A stretch of DNA of 64,000 nucleotides, from positions 173,324-237,323 of the forward strand of contig NZ_WTUX01000011.1 in the NCBI RefSeq assembly GCF_009882975.1, read 5' to 3'. This DNA comes from Maritimibacter harenae (GTDB lineage: Bacteria > Pseudomonadota > Alphaproteobacteria > Rhodobacterales > Rhodobacteraceae). The translations under genes were made by a program, and so were the position numbers. The notes beneath the pieces were generated by a model. It worked only from the letters and a program-made list of their open reading frames with translations, did not search any database and was not told where the DNA came from. Shown here piece by piece: positions 17,114 to 27,685 of this stretch (position 1 is the stretch's first letter; each line of letters opens with the position of its first letter).

Positions 17114-17800
17114 ATGGAAATGGGTGACGTCATATTCTACGCGCTCGGGACGGCCTTCGTGGCCGGCGTGTCCGGGCTTTTCGATGTCGGCAACTTGTTC
17201 GGTGCAGGCGACGAAGACGACGAGGGGGACCAGCAGGTGGCCCACCACGTGCCGGCCGAGGCCGAAGAGGTGCCCGCGGACCTGACCGCCGCGTTCCAGT
17301 CCACGCTCGCGCATTTCCTCGAAGACGAGTCGGAGAGCCTGATCGCGCTGCGCGACGCGGAACGCGCGCAGGAAGAGCAGGGCGCACAGGCCGGGGATGA
17401 CGATGCGGACGCGCTGGCCGGACGTCCCGCCGCGGAGCCGGAGCACGCGATTGGAGGCGAGATGGAGTTCTTCGACGAAGACGACGATGAGAACATCTTC
17501 CACGACGACGAAGACGAGGACATGGCGCAACCCGCCGAGATCACCGTCTACGACGTGACCGACCCGGCCGCCGATCCGGCCCGGATCGACGACTTCGACC
17601 GCACGCAGGAAGCGCTCGAGATCGAATACGTGGCGACCGTCGACCCGCAGACGGGCGAGATGCACGTGCCGGAGCTTGGGGTGTTCTACGATGCGGAGGC
17701 CGACGTGACCGAGGTGACGCTCGACGGCGCGCCGGTGGCCGAGCTCGAGGGCGACGCGGGTCTGACCCCCGACGATATCGCGCTGCGCGCGATCACCTGA
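17114..17800 (+). CDS. acidic protein, unknown, RTX-like C-terminal segment
   Basis: A 228-residue, very acidic protein. Residues about 5-30 (VIFYALGTAFVAGVSGLF core) are hydrophobic and could anchor it. The middle is a run of Asp and Glu (for example EFFDEDDDENIFHDDEDEDM). The C-terminal 85 residues (ITVYDVTDPAADPARIDDFD onward, then VTLDGAPVAELEGDAGLTPDD) resemble the non-repeat tail seen at the end of RTX/type-I-secreted Rhodobacteraceae proteins. The nonapeptide Ca2+ repeats are missing. The role is unknown; calcium binding is only a guess from composition. A GGGGA ribosome site precedes the ATG. A strong terminator follows. Direct repeats lie upstream. Confidence 0.8.
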   Translation: MEMGDVIFYALGTAFVAGVSGLFDVGNLFGAGDEDDEGDQQVAHHVPAEAEEVPADLTAAFQSTLAHFLEDESESLIALRDAERAQEEQGAQAGDDDADALAGRPAAEPEHAIGGEMEFFDEDDDENIFHDDEDEDMAQPAEITVYDVTDPAADPARIDDFDRTQEALEIEYVATVDPQTGEMHVPELGVFYDAEADVTEVTLDGAPVAELEGDAGLTPDDIALRAIT

Positions 17801-17819
17801 TCGCTGCACGGCAGACATG

Positions 17820-17853
17820 AAAAAAGCCCCGGGCGCGAACCCGGGGCTTTTTC
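17820..17853. terminator. bidirectional intrinsic terminator
   Basis: AAAAAGCCCCGGG and CCCGGGGCTTTTT pair perfectly around a GCGCGAA-type loop, with A and T runs on both ends. It can therefore stop both the acidic-protein transcript and the convergent acnA transcript. Confidence 0.92.
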
Positions 17854-17868
17854 ATTTGTGTCAGAGGC

Positions 17869-20622
<2,754 letters not shown>

Positions 20623-20670
20623 GTCTGGCTCCTTTGCTGGACGTAAAGGTCGGTTGCCCTGCAAATGCAA

Positions 20671-20684
20671 CGGATCGCGATCCG
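20671..20684. promoter_or_regulatory. 14-bp perfect palindrome in the acnA leader
   Basis: CGGATCGCGATCCG is its own reverse complement and lies 49 bases upstream of the acnA start. It may be an operator or form a hairpin in the leader RNA. Neither role is proven from sequence. Confidence 0.4.
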
Positions 20685-20856
20685 GTTCAAGAGCGGAGGC
20701 GCATTTTCGGTATACGATTGCACACATTTTTGCATCGCGCCTTCCGACATCGCTCATGGCACGGGGGACACGTTGCAGGACTCTCTCAAAACCTTGATTG
20801 GCGGGTGAGAGGGGGGTCGGCTATCACCCGGGATACGGACAGACGAGGATCAACCG

Positions 20857-21567
20857 ATGAACGCTTGGATCAGAGCCGCGCTGGTGGCGGTCGCAACGCT
20901 GGCGGGCGGGGCGGCACAGGCCGGCGAGAAACCCCTCGTCCTGATCGAGCTGTTCACCTCTCAAGGCTGTTCGTCCTGCCCCCCTGCCGACGCGCTCCTG
21001 GCCGAGCTTTCGACGCGCGACGACGTGCTGCCCCTGGCGCTGCATGTCGATTACTGGGACTACATCGGCTGGGAGGACAAGTTCGCCCGCCCCGAACACA
21101 CGGCGCGCCAGAAGGCCTATGCCCACGTGGCGGGCGCTTCGACCATCTACACGCCGCAGATGGTCGTGGGCGGGGTCGATCACGTGGTGGGCTACAAGCC
21201 GATGCGCGTGGCCGACTACATGAAGGCCCACGAGGCGCGTCTGCCAGACGTGGAGGTCGAGGCCGAGATCGTCGACGGCATGCTCCGGATCACCTGCGTC
21301 ACGGACGATGACGACAACCTGCCGTCGCGCATCAACGTGGACATGGTGCGCTTCAACACGCGCGAGGTGGTCGACATCAAGCACGGCGAGAACGCGGGCG
21401 AGACGATCACCTACACCAACATCGTGACCGCCTGGGAACGGCTGGCCGAGTGGGACGGCACCGGTACGCTCGAGCTCGACCAACCGGTGAGCGGTGACGG
21501 GCCGATGGCTCTGATCCTGCAGGAGCCGGGGCCGGGCCGGGTGCTCGCGGCCTACCGGATCGACTAG
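20857..21567 (+). CDS. DUF1223 secreted thioredoxin-fold protein
   Basis: A 236-residue protein with a Sec signal peptide (residues 1-22, ending AAQAG). The mature domain starts with VLIELFTSQGCSSCPPAD, where the CSSC pair sits in the place of the thioredoxin CxxC, then HVDYWDYIGW and STIYTPQMVVGG with a cis-Pro-type TPQ. This is DUF1223, a periplasmic thiol/disulfide-like family with unproven substrate. It converges on the EamA transporter gene, and the two stop codons share the palindrome CTAG, overlapping by three bases. The upstream 234-base gap holds the acnA leader and the promoters of both. Confidence 0.93.
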   Translation: MNAWIRAALVAVATLAGGAAQAGEKPLVLIELFTSQGCSSCPPADALLAELSTRDDVLPLALHVDYWDYIGWEDKFARPEHTARQKAYAHVAGASTIYTPQMVVGGVDHVVGYKPMRVADYMKAHEARLPDVEVEAEIVDGMLRITCVTDDDDNLPSRINVDMVRFNTREVVDIKHGENAGETITYTNIVTAWERLAEWDGTGTLELDQPVSGDGPMALILQEPGPGRVLAAYRID

Positions 21568-22436
21568 GCCGTGACGCGCTCCCGGTGCCAGATGTAGATG
21601 CCGGAGGCGACGATGATCGCGCCGCCGATCCAGGTGGCGAGGTCCGGGAACTCGCCGAACACCACCGCCCCCCAGAACGCCGCGATCAATAGCCCGACGT
21701 AGGAGAACGGCGCGATGGCCGAGGCTTCGGCGAAGCGCACCGCCTGGATCAGGAAGAGCTGCCCCAGGGCGCCGAAGCCGCCGATGGCGACCATCAGGAG
21801 CATCGCTTTCGGGCTGGGCGGCACCCAGAAGAACGGCACGATCACGCTGGTCACGACGGCGCCCAGGAGGGCGGCGTAGAGCAGGGACGTGCGCGGATCC
21901 TCGTCATGGCCCACCTTGCGCGTGAGCAGGATGAAGGTGGCATACCCGCAGGCCGCGATCATCGGAAGGAAGGCGAAGGGCGAGAACACCTCGCTCCCCG
22001 GCCGGATGATGATGAGCGCCCCGATCAGCGCGGCGATCACGCCGAAGGCACGGCGCGGCCCGAAGCGTTCGCCCAGGAAGAGCGCGGCGCCCAGCGTGAT
22101 GAAGACCGGGTTGATGTCCATGATCGCGGTCGCCTCGGCCAGCCCGAGGAAGGTGAGCGAGGTGAAGAACATCGAGGTCCCGAGAAGGAGCGACATGGAC
22201 CGCGCGAACTGCATCCCCGGGTAGCGTGTCTTCGCGACCGTGCGCAGGTTGGGCAGGAACCACAGCGCGACGATCACCGTCTGCCCCGCGTAGCGCGCCC
22301 AGATCGCCTGGCTGACATGGACCTCCTGCGCCAGCGTCTTGGCCAGCAAGTCCATGGTCGCCATGCAGAAAATGCCCGTCATGTAGAGCAGGATGCCCTT
22401 GCCGGGCGCTTGGATCGGGGGGGTCACGGTGGCCAT
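21564..22436 (-). CDS. EamA/DMT family transporter
   Basis: A 290-residue inner-membrane protein with about ten hydrophobic helices in two EamA repeats. The first is roughly residues 12-145 and the second 155-285. The internal motif ATAIMDINPVFITLGAALFLGE at the end of repeat one and ASAIAPFSYVGLLIAAFWG in repeat two are typical of the RhaT/YdcZ-like drug/metabolite exporters. The substrate is unknown. The start is set at MATVTPPIQAPGKG; a 22-codon Arg/Lys-rich extension upstream is less likely. It ends at a CTAG shared with the convergent DUF1223 gene. Confidence 0.9.
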   Translation of the reverse strand: MATVTPPIQAPGKGILLYMTGIFCMATMDLLAKTLAQEVHVSQAIWARYAGQTVIVALWFLPNLRTVAKTRYPGMQFARSMSLLLGTSMFFTSLTFLGLAEATAIMDINPVFITLGAALFLGERFGPRRAFGVIAALIGALIIIRPGSEVFSPFAFLPMIAACGYATFILLTRKVGHDEDPRTSLLYAALLGAVVTSVIVPFFWVPPSPKAMLLMVAIGGFGALGQLFLIQAVRFAEASAIAPFSYVGLLIAAFWGAVVFGEFPDLATWIGGAIIVASGIYIWHRERVTA

Positions 22437-22577
22437 CGCGCGACCATAGGAGCGGGTCTTCGGATTGGCAATTCGGCCTTTGGATTTTCTCGCCCGGCGC
22501 ATTGACCGGCATCAAGGCGCGCAGGCCGAGGGCGGGCGAAGCTTGGCAGACACAGGGCCGGGACGGGAGGATCAGGC

Positions 22578-22955
22578 ATGCATTTCAAGGGAATGACGGC
22601 GGTGGCGCTGGCCGCGGGCCTTGCGCTCACGGGCTGCGGCGAAGGGTTCGACTACGCGATGGAGACCTACCGCGACGTGCCGCCGGTCAACGTGGTGTCG
22701 GACGGCAAGGTCTGGCGCGTGTTCGACCGACCCGACGCGGGGCTCATCATGATCACGCCGAGCCTTGGTGATGTCGCGGGCGCGGCCGCGATCGAGGGGG
22801 CCACGCTGGGCCTCTCCGGCGATCTCGACCCGGAAGAGCCCGCCTACCGGGCTGCCGCGATGGCCCATCTGCGTTCGACCGGGCGCAGCTGCCATATCCT
22901 GACCGGGCGCGAGGTGATCGAGCCGCAGTGGGAATACAGCTACCGCTGCCCCTGA
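22578..22955 (+). CDS. small lipoprotein, unknown
   Basis: A 125-residue protein with a lipoprotein signal (LALTGC, Cys20). The mature part contains a GKVWRVFDRPDAGLIMI strand pair, a short helix (VAGAAAIEGATLGLS) and a Cys pair (Cys107, Cys124) that may form a disulfide. It is likely anchored in the outer membrane. No family is recognised. A GGGAGG ribosome site lies upstream. It converges on fliG with a 12-base gap. Confidence 0.8.
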   Translation: MHFKGMTAVALAAGLALTGCGEGFDYAMETYRDVPPVNVVSDGKVWRVFDRPDAGLIMITPSLGDVAGAAAIEGATLGLSGDLDPEEPAYRAAAMAHLRSTGRSCHILTGREVIEPQWEYSYRCP

Positions 22956-22967
22956 TCCGCACCGCGC

Positions 22968-24014
22968 TCAGTCGTCGTCACCCGCAAGCAGCACGACCTC
23001 GCCGGATTCCTCGAGCGTTCGGATCGCCTGCACGACCGCGCTCATCGCGGCTTCCGCGTCTTTCGGTCTGACCTGTCCCAGCGCGCTCATCTCTTCGCGC
23101 AGCTGGTCGGCCATGCGTTTGGACATGGCGCCGAGGATGAACTCGGCCGTCGGGGCGAGGGGGCCGGTCGCGCCCGCAAGCGCGGTGACAAGCTGCGCCT
23201 GCTCCACGTCGCGCGTGACCTTGGGCACGTCGCGCGGGTCGAGCCGTTCGGGGATGTTGGCGAAGGTGAAGATCGCCTTGCGCACTTCCTCGGCAAAGAC
23301 CTTGTCCTCCTCGTCGAGACCCACGAGCACGTCGTCGCGGGTCGCGGCGGGCGAGAAATTGAGGATCGCGCCGACCCGTTCGACGGGGGCGTCGGCGAAG
23401 GCGCGCGCGGGCTGCGCGTCGAGCTGTTCGGCCACCGCGCGCCCGATGCGTTCCACCACCTCCGGCTCGATCCCGCCGGTGAGCGATATGGCATAGGCGA
23501 GCTTGCGCGCGCGCGGCCCCGGCAACTTGCCCAGGAGTTCCGCCGCGGTCGACACCTTGAGCTTGGACAGGACCACGGCCCCCACCTCGATGCTCTCCTC
23601 CTCGAGCAGCGGCAGCAGGCGGGCAGGGTCGATGCCCGCGATCGTCTCCCACGGGTCGCCCGTGAAGTTGATTCCCTTGGCCTTCCGGATGCGCGCGACC
23701 GTGGCCGGGCTGATGGTGCCGTCGAGTACCGTGAGCGCGCCCTCCAGCCCGCCGGGGAAGGACAGGCCCACGCTTTCGATCTCGTCGACGAATTCGTCGA
23801 CCACGGTTTTCAATGTCTCGCGGTCGATGAAGCGCATCGTGGACATCTGGTGGGCCAGCTCGGTCTGAAGCGCTTCGGGCAGGTCCGACAGCTTGAGCTG
23901 AATCCCCTCGGCCAGCAGAAGGCGCACGATCACCGCCGCCTTCTGCCGTTTCGTCAGGGTCCGTTCGCGGCCGGCCGGCATATCGAGCCCGGCCAGCGCC
24001 AAGTCCGTCTCCAC
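22968..24014 (-). CDS. fliG: flagellar motor switch protein FliG
   Basis: A 348-residue FliG. FliG is the rotor protein that meets the stator and sets direction of rotation, at the cytoplasmic face of the MS ring. The N-terminal domain (TLTKRQKAAVIVRLLL), the middle domain (about 120-210) and the C-terminal charged-helix region (EEVRKAIFTFANIPERLDPRDV, then EFILGAMSKRMADQLREEM) are present. The start is GTG: the codon reads GTG GAG ACG. No other flagellar gene is nearby, so it lies apart from the main cluster or is a second copy. A CCCACG/CGTGGG hairpin lies 13-31 bases upstream and may affect translation. Confidence 0.93.
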   Translation of the reverse strand: METDLALAGLDMPAGRERTLTKRQKAAVIVRLLLAEGIQLKLSDLPEALQTELAHQMSTMRFIDRETLKTVVDEFVDEIESVGLSFPGGLEGALTVLDGTISPATVARIRKAKGINFTGDPWETIAGIDPARLLPLLEEESIEVGAVVLSKLKVSTAAELLGKLPGPRARKLAYAISLTGGIEPEVVERIGRAVAEQLDAQPARAFADAPVERVGAILNFSPAATRDDVLVGLDEEDKVFAEEVRKAIFTFANIPERLDPRDVPKVTRDVEQAQLVTALAGATGPLAPTAEFILGAMSKRMADQLREEMSALGQVRPKDAEAAMSAVVQAIRTLEESGEVVLLAGDDD

Positions 24015-24026
24015 GAAGCACCTCGT

Positions 24027-24045
24027 CCCACGATTCCGCCGTGGG
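24027..24045. promoter_or_regulatory. hairpin in the fliG leader
   Basis: CCCACG pairs with CGTGGG around a seven-base loop ending 13 bases before the fliG GTG. It could mask or present the ribosome site. It is seen in sequence; the role is inferred. Confidence 0.35.
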
Positions 24046-24083
24046 GCATCATGCGTGCGGGACGTTAAGAATGCGTTTCCCGA

Positions 24084-24617
24084 TCAGTAGCGGGTGGTCG
24101 TGCCCGTCATGATCGCGTCGCGCAGGGCGACCTCCGGCCAGCTGCCTTCGCCACCGCGTTCGCGGATCTCGAGAAGCTGGGCATAGGCTTCGTCCACGCG
24201 GCCCTCGGTGACGTAGCCCTGGCCCATGTAGGAGCGGGCGAGCAGGTTGTCCGGGTTCCGTTCCAGCGCGGCGCGGTAGTATTCCTCCGCCAGCGCCTTG
24301 TCGCCCAAGTTGCGATGCACGAAGCCCTTGTAGGTCAGCACCCGGTCGTCCATCGGGTCCGACATGGCCGCGAGCACCCGCAGCGTGTCGTCGTAGCGCC
24401 CGGCATAGGCCAGTTCGCGCGCGGCTTCGTAGAGCGCGTCATCGGTAAGCGAGCTTTCCTTGGGCGCCACGCATTTGCCGGCATCCGCGTCCCAGACCAT
24501 GCCCTCTTCGCATTCGGTCGTGGTTTCGGTGGTGGTGGGCGTGCTGTCGCTGCCCGAGCCGACGGCGAAGGCCATCCCGGGCAGGGTGGCTGCGGCGGCG
24601 ATGAGTAATGTGCGCAT
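24084..24617 (-). CDS. secreted TPR protein with C-x12-C motif
   Basis: A 177-residue exported protein: signal peptide residues 1-18 (ending MAFA), then a Thr-rich spacer, then CEEGMVWDADAGKCV with Cys36 and Cys49. Residues about 57-165 form three TPR-like helix pairs (YEAARELAYAGRYDDTLRVL; LGDKALAEEYYRAALERNPD; YMGQGYVTEGRVDEAYAQL). TPRs bind proteins. A GGAGG ribosome site precedes the ATG. Two small secreted proteins follow upstream on the same strand with the same C-x12-C motif, so this is the large member of a trio. It is probably periplasmic. No family name is assigned. Confidence 0.85.
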   Translation of the reverse strand: MRTLLIAAAATLPGMAFAVGSGSDSTPTTTETTTECEEGMVWDADAGKCVAPKESSLTDDALYEAARELAYAGRYDDTLRVLAAMSDPMDDRVLTYKGFVHRNLGDKALAEEYYRAALERNPDNLLARSYMGQGYVTEGRVDEAYAQLLEIRERGGEGSWPEVALRDAIMTGTTTRY

Positions 24618-24702
24618 GGTAACCTCCAGTCCTGGTGATCCCGTCATGAACGAGATTAGCAGGATCGGAGGAGGCGACGGGTCACGTTGCCGTCAGGGGC
24701 TG

Positions 24703-24855
24703 TCAGCTCGACACCACCACGCAGGCCTTGGTCTCGGCATCGTAGACGGTGCCCTCGGCGCAATTGGCATGCGCCTCTTCGCAGGAGCGTGAGTCCTGCG
24801 CCGCGCCGAGCGCGGGCAGGAGGGCAAGCACGGCGGCCGCGAGGGCCGCTTTCAT
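24703..24855 (-). CDS. 50-residue secreted C-x12-C protein
   Basis: A signal peptide (about residues 1-19, ending LGAA) is followed by a mature peptide of about 31 residues. It has three cysteines: Cys25, Cys32 and Cys45; the motif CAEGTVYDAETKACV matches the other two in the trio. Likely periplasmic, perhaps disulfide bonded. The longer frame upstream overlaps the next gene and is rejected. It is between the TPR protein and the third member, 10 bases from the latter. Function unknown. Confidence 0.7.
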   Translation of the reverse strand: MKAALAAAVLALLPALGAAQDSRSCEEAHANCAEGTVYDAETKACVVVSS

Positions 24856-24865
24856 CGGCACCGGA

Positions 24866-25027
24866 TCAGCCCGTGGTGATTTCGACGCAGGTGCCCGACT
24901 CACCATCCCAGGTGTAGCCGTCCATGCAGGTGGCGGCGGTTTCCTGGGTGTGGCCGGAACACATGGCGAAGCCGGTGACCGGCAGAAGGGCCATGAAGGC
25001 GGCGGCGAAAAGGGTCTTTGCTCTCAT
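24866..25027 (-). CDS. 53-residue secreted C-x12-C protein
   Basis: The frame encodes a signal peptide (about residues 1-21, VTGFA end) and a short mature part starting MCSGHTQ. The motif CMDGYTWDGESGTCV has Cys34 and Cys47; Cys23 is a third cysteine. An AGGAGAG ribosome site lies before the ATG. It is the first of three minus-strand genes with the same motif; purB is next upstream, about 70 bases away. The function is unknown; the aromatic-Asp then Cys-Val pattern recalls short extracellular binding modules, but I cannot name one. Confidence 0.68.
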   Translation of the reverse strand: MRAKTLFAAAFMALLPVTGFAMCSGHTQETAATCMDGYTWDGESGTCVEITTG

Positions 25028-25095
25028 CGGAACTCTCCTGTTGGCTCAGAAGAGGTTAGCACGATTTCGCCCGCCTGTCGTTCACGCGCCCGCGA

Positions 25096-26400
25096 TCACG
25101 CCCCGAAGACGCGCTTGAAGATCGTGTCGACGTGCTTGGTGTGGTAATCCATGTCGAATTTCGCACGGATTCCGTCCTCGCCAAGCGCCGCCACGACCTC
25201 GGGGTCGTTGAGCAGGAGCTCCTGGAAATCCTCGCGGTTCTCCCAGACCCTGAGCGCGTTGCGCTGCACCATCGCGTAGGCGTCTTCGCGCGACACGCCG
25301 GCCTGCGTGAGCGCCAGGAGCACGCGCTGGGACATCACCAGCCCGGGGAACTTGTTCATGTTCTCGAGCATGTTCTCCGGGTAGATGATCATCTTGTCGA
25401 TCACGCCGGTGAGGCGGTTGAGCGCGAAGTCGAGCGTCACGGTCGCGTCCGGCGCGATGCCGCGCTCGACCGACGAGTGCGAGATGTCGCGCTCGTGCCA
25501 GAGCGCCACGTTCTCCATCGCCGGGATCACGGTCATGCGGATGAGGCGTGCGAGGCCCGTGAGGTTCTCGGTCAGGACCGGGTTCTTCTTGTGCGGCATC
25601 GCCGACGACCCCTTCTGGCCCATCGAGAAGAACTCGGCGCCTTCAAGCACCTCGGTGCGCTGCATGTGGCGCACCTCGATGGCCACGTTCTCGATCGAGG
25701 AGGCGATGACGCCCAGCGTGGCGAAGAACATCGCGTGGCGGTCGCGCGGGATCACCTGGGTCGAGATCGGCTCGGGCTTGAGGCCCAGCATCTTGCAGAC
25801 GTGTTCCTCGACATGCGGGTCGATGTTGGCGAACGTGCCCACCGCGCCGGAGATCGCGCCGGTCGCCACTTCCTCGCGCGCGGCCTTCAGGCGGGCGAGG
25901 TTGCGGTCCATCTCGGCATAGAAGCGCGCGAAGGTCAGGCCCATCGTGGTCGGCTCGGCATGGATGCCGTGGCTGCGCCCCACGCGCACGGTCATCTTGT
26001 GCTCCATCGCGCGCTTCTTGAGCGCGGCGAGCAGGCCGTCCATGTCCTTGATCAGGATGTCGGCGGCGCGCACGAGCTGCACGTTGAGGCAGGTGTCGAG
26101 GACGTCCGAGCTGGTCATCCCCTGGTGGACGAAGCGCGCCTCGTCCGAGCCCACGTGTTCGGCGAGATGGGTGAGGAAGGCGATCACGTCGTGTTTGGTC
26201 ACGGCCTCGATCTCGTCGATCCGGGCGACGTCGAATTCAACGTCCTTGGCCTTCCAGACGGCTTCGGCGTTCTCCTTCGGGATCACCCCCAGCTCGGCCT
26301 GCGCGTCGCAGGCATGGGCCTCGATCTCGTACCAGATCTTGAACTTGGTGGCGGGTTCCCAGATGTCGGTCATCTCTTTGCGGGCGTAACGCGGGATCAT
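25096..26400 (-). CDS. purB: adenylosuccinate lyase
   Basis: A 434-residue fumarase/aspartase superfamily enzyme. It removes fumarate from SAICAR and from adenylosuccinate in purine synthesis. The flexible signature loop GQKGSSAMPHKKNPVLTE, which carries the catalytic Ser, is intact; GRSHGIHAEPTTMG and the TSSDVLDTCLN region supply other active-site residues. The start is MIPRYARKEM; the 25-codon extension upstream is poorly conserved in composition. It is divergent from the DUF6314 gene with 73 bases between, which must carry both promoters. Confidence 0.97.
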   Translation of the reverse strand: MIPRYARKEMTDIWEPATKFKIWYEIEAHACDAQAELGVIPKENAEAVWKAKDVEFDVARIDEIEAVTKHDVIAFLTHLAEHVGSDEARFVHQGMTSSDVLDTCLNVQLVRAADILIKDMDGLLAALKKRAMEHKMTVRVGRSHGIHAEPTTMGLTFARFYAEMDRNLARLKAAREEVATGAISGAVGTFANIDPHVEEHVCKMLGLKPEPISTQVIPRDRHAMFFATLGVIASSIENVAIEVRHMQRTEVLEGAEFFSMGQKGSSAMPHKKNPVLTENLTGLARLIRMTVIPAMENVALWHERDISHSSVERGIAPDATVTLDFALNRLTGVIDKMIIYPENMLENMNKFPGLVMSQRVLLALTQAGVSREDAYAMVQRNALRVWENREDFQELLLNDPEVVAALGEDGIRAKFDMDYHTKHVDTIFKRVFGA

Positions 26401-26473
26401 GAGGCCGGGCCTTTCGGTTTGTCGCGGGATCGCGGGCGTCATAGACTCGCGCCCGGACAAGGGCAAGGTGAGC

Positions 26474-26890
26474 ATGGCAACGCTTTACGACTTCGAAGGG
26501 CGCTGGCGCATCGCGCGCCAGATCGACGACCGGCTGGCCGGAAGCCAGGGGCGTTTCGAAGGGATCGTCACCTTCGCGCCGGACGGGCAGGGGCTGACGT
26601 GCCGGGAGGCGGGGGAGCTGACCTTCGACGGCCAGACCCCGTATGCGGCGACCCGCACCTACCTCTGGCGCCAGGGGGCGGAGGGGATCGAGGTCTATTT
26701 CGAGGACGGCCGGTTCTTCCACCTGATCGGCGGCGACCAGGCGCCCGTCGCCGCCCATTGGTGCGATCCCGACGACTACCGCGTGGCCTACGATTTCACG
26801 CTGTGGCCCGACTGGCGCGCGGTCTGGACGGTCGAGGGGCCGCGCAAGGATTACACGATGGTCAGCGAATACATGCGCCTCGCCCCGTGA
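26474..26890 (+). CDS. DUF6314 family protein
   Basis: A 138-residue protein of beta-barrel pattern: FEGRWRIARQI at the start, then VTFAPDGQGLTCREAGEL, VYFEDGRFFHLI, and AYDFTLWPDWRAVWTVEGP near the end, closing with the YTMVSEYMR strand. This is DUF6314, a lipocalin/nitrobindin-like small beta-barrel of unknown role common in Rhodobacteraceae. It is probably cytoplasmic. The start is MATLYDFE at the AGCATGG site; the 25-codon upstream stretch overlaps the purB start region and is rejected. bioY follows after 88 bases. Confidence 0.85.
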   Translation: MATLYDFEGRWRIARQIDDRLAGSQGRFEGIVTFAPDGQGLTCREAGELTFDGQTPYAATRTYLWRQGAEGIEVYFEDGRFFHLIGGDQAPVAAHWCDPDDYRVAYDFTLWPDWRAVWTVEGPRKDYTMVSEYMRLAP

Positions 26891-26978
26891 GCGCGCACGG
26901 GCCTGCGCCCTTGCCATAATGCTGCGGGTGCGGCAAAACGGCGGGAACGAATGCAGCTTTACAGGGGGGACAACCCAC

Positions 26979-27578
26979 ATGGCGACGATGATGAACGACA
27001 AGGTGCTGAGCGAGGCCTTCGGCCCGACCTCCGGCACGGCGCTTCGCGTGAAGCAGGCGGCGCTGGTGATCGCGGGGATCGCCATCCTGGCAGTGGCCGC
27101 GAAGATCCGCGTGCCGATGTGGCCGGTGCCGATCACGATGGGCACCTTCGCGGTGCTGGGCCTCGGCGCCGCCTATGGCCCGCGCCTCGGGCTTGTGACG
27201 ATCCTGGGCTACATGGCGCTGGGCGCGCTGGGCTTCAACGTGTTCGCCGGCACCGGTGAAGGGGCCTCGGGCATCGCCTACATGCTGGGCGGCACCGGCG
27301 GCTACCTCGCGGGCTACGTGCTGGCGACCGCCGCGCTCGGCGTGCTGGCGCGCCGCGGCTGGGACCGCTCGATCATGTGGATGGCCGCCGCGATGCTGAT
27401 CGGCAACGTGATCATCTACGTCCCGGGCCTCGCCTGGCTCACGCATCTGCACGGCCTCGACGCCCCGATCCTCGAGTGGGGCCTGACGCCCTTCCTGATC
27501 GGCGACGCGCTGAAGCTCGCGCTGGCCGCGCTGATCCTGCCGGCCGCCTGGAAGCTGGTGGGCAACGCCCGCGGCTGA
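26979..27578 (+). CDS. bioY: biotin transporter BioY
   Basis: A 199-residue membrane protein with six hydrophobic helices. BioY is the substrate-binding S component of the energy-coupling-factor biotin transporter and can import biotin alone. The motif AKIRVPMWPVPITMGTFAVL (PxPxT-type), then AAYGPRLGL and MLGGTGGYLAGY are the family fingerprint. GGGGGA lies nine bases before the ATG. The BioM/BioN energising genes are not next to it. A strong terminator follows, so it is monocistronic. Confidence 0.95.
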   Translation: MATMMNDKVLSEAFGPTSGTALRVKQAALVIAGIAILAVAAKIRVPMWPVPITMGTFAVLGLGAAYGPRLGLVTILGYMALGALGFNVFAGTGEGASGIAYMLGGTGGYLAGYVLATAALGVLARRGWDRSIMWMAAAMLIGNVIIYVPGLAWLTHLHGLDAPILEWGLTPFLIGDALKLALAALILPAAWKLVGNARG

Positions 27579-27602
27579 TCCCGGCCTGCGGTCAGAAAAT
27601 CG

Positions 27603-27640
27603 AAAAGGCGCGTGGGGTTGCCCACGCGCCTTTTTTCTTT
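27603..27640 (+). terminator. Rho-independent terminator after bioY
   Basis: GGCGCGTGGG and CCCACGCGCC pair perfectly across a four-base loop; A4 on the left and T6 on the right extend the stem, then a further T-rich tail. It lies between convergent bioY and dnaB, so it may serve both sides. Confidence 0.92.
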
Positions 27641-27685
27641 TTCTTGCAATGAAATGCGCGCCGACGTTCGCGTGCAATATGCGGA

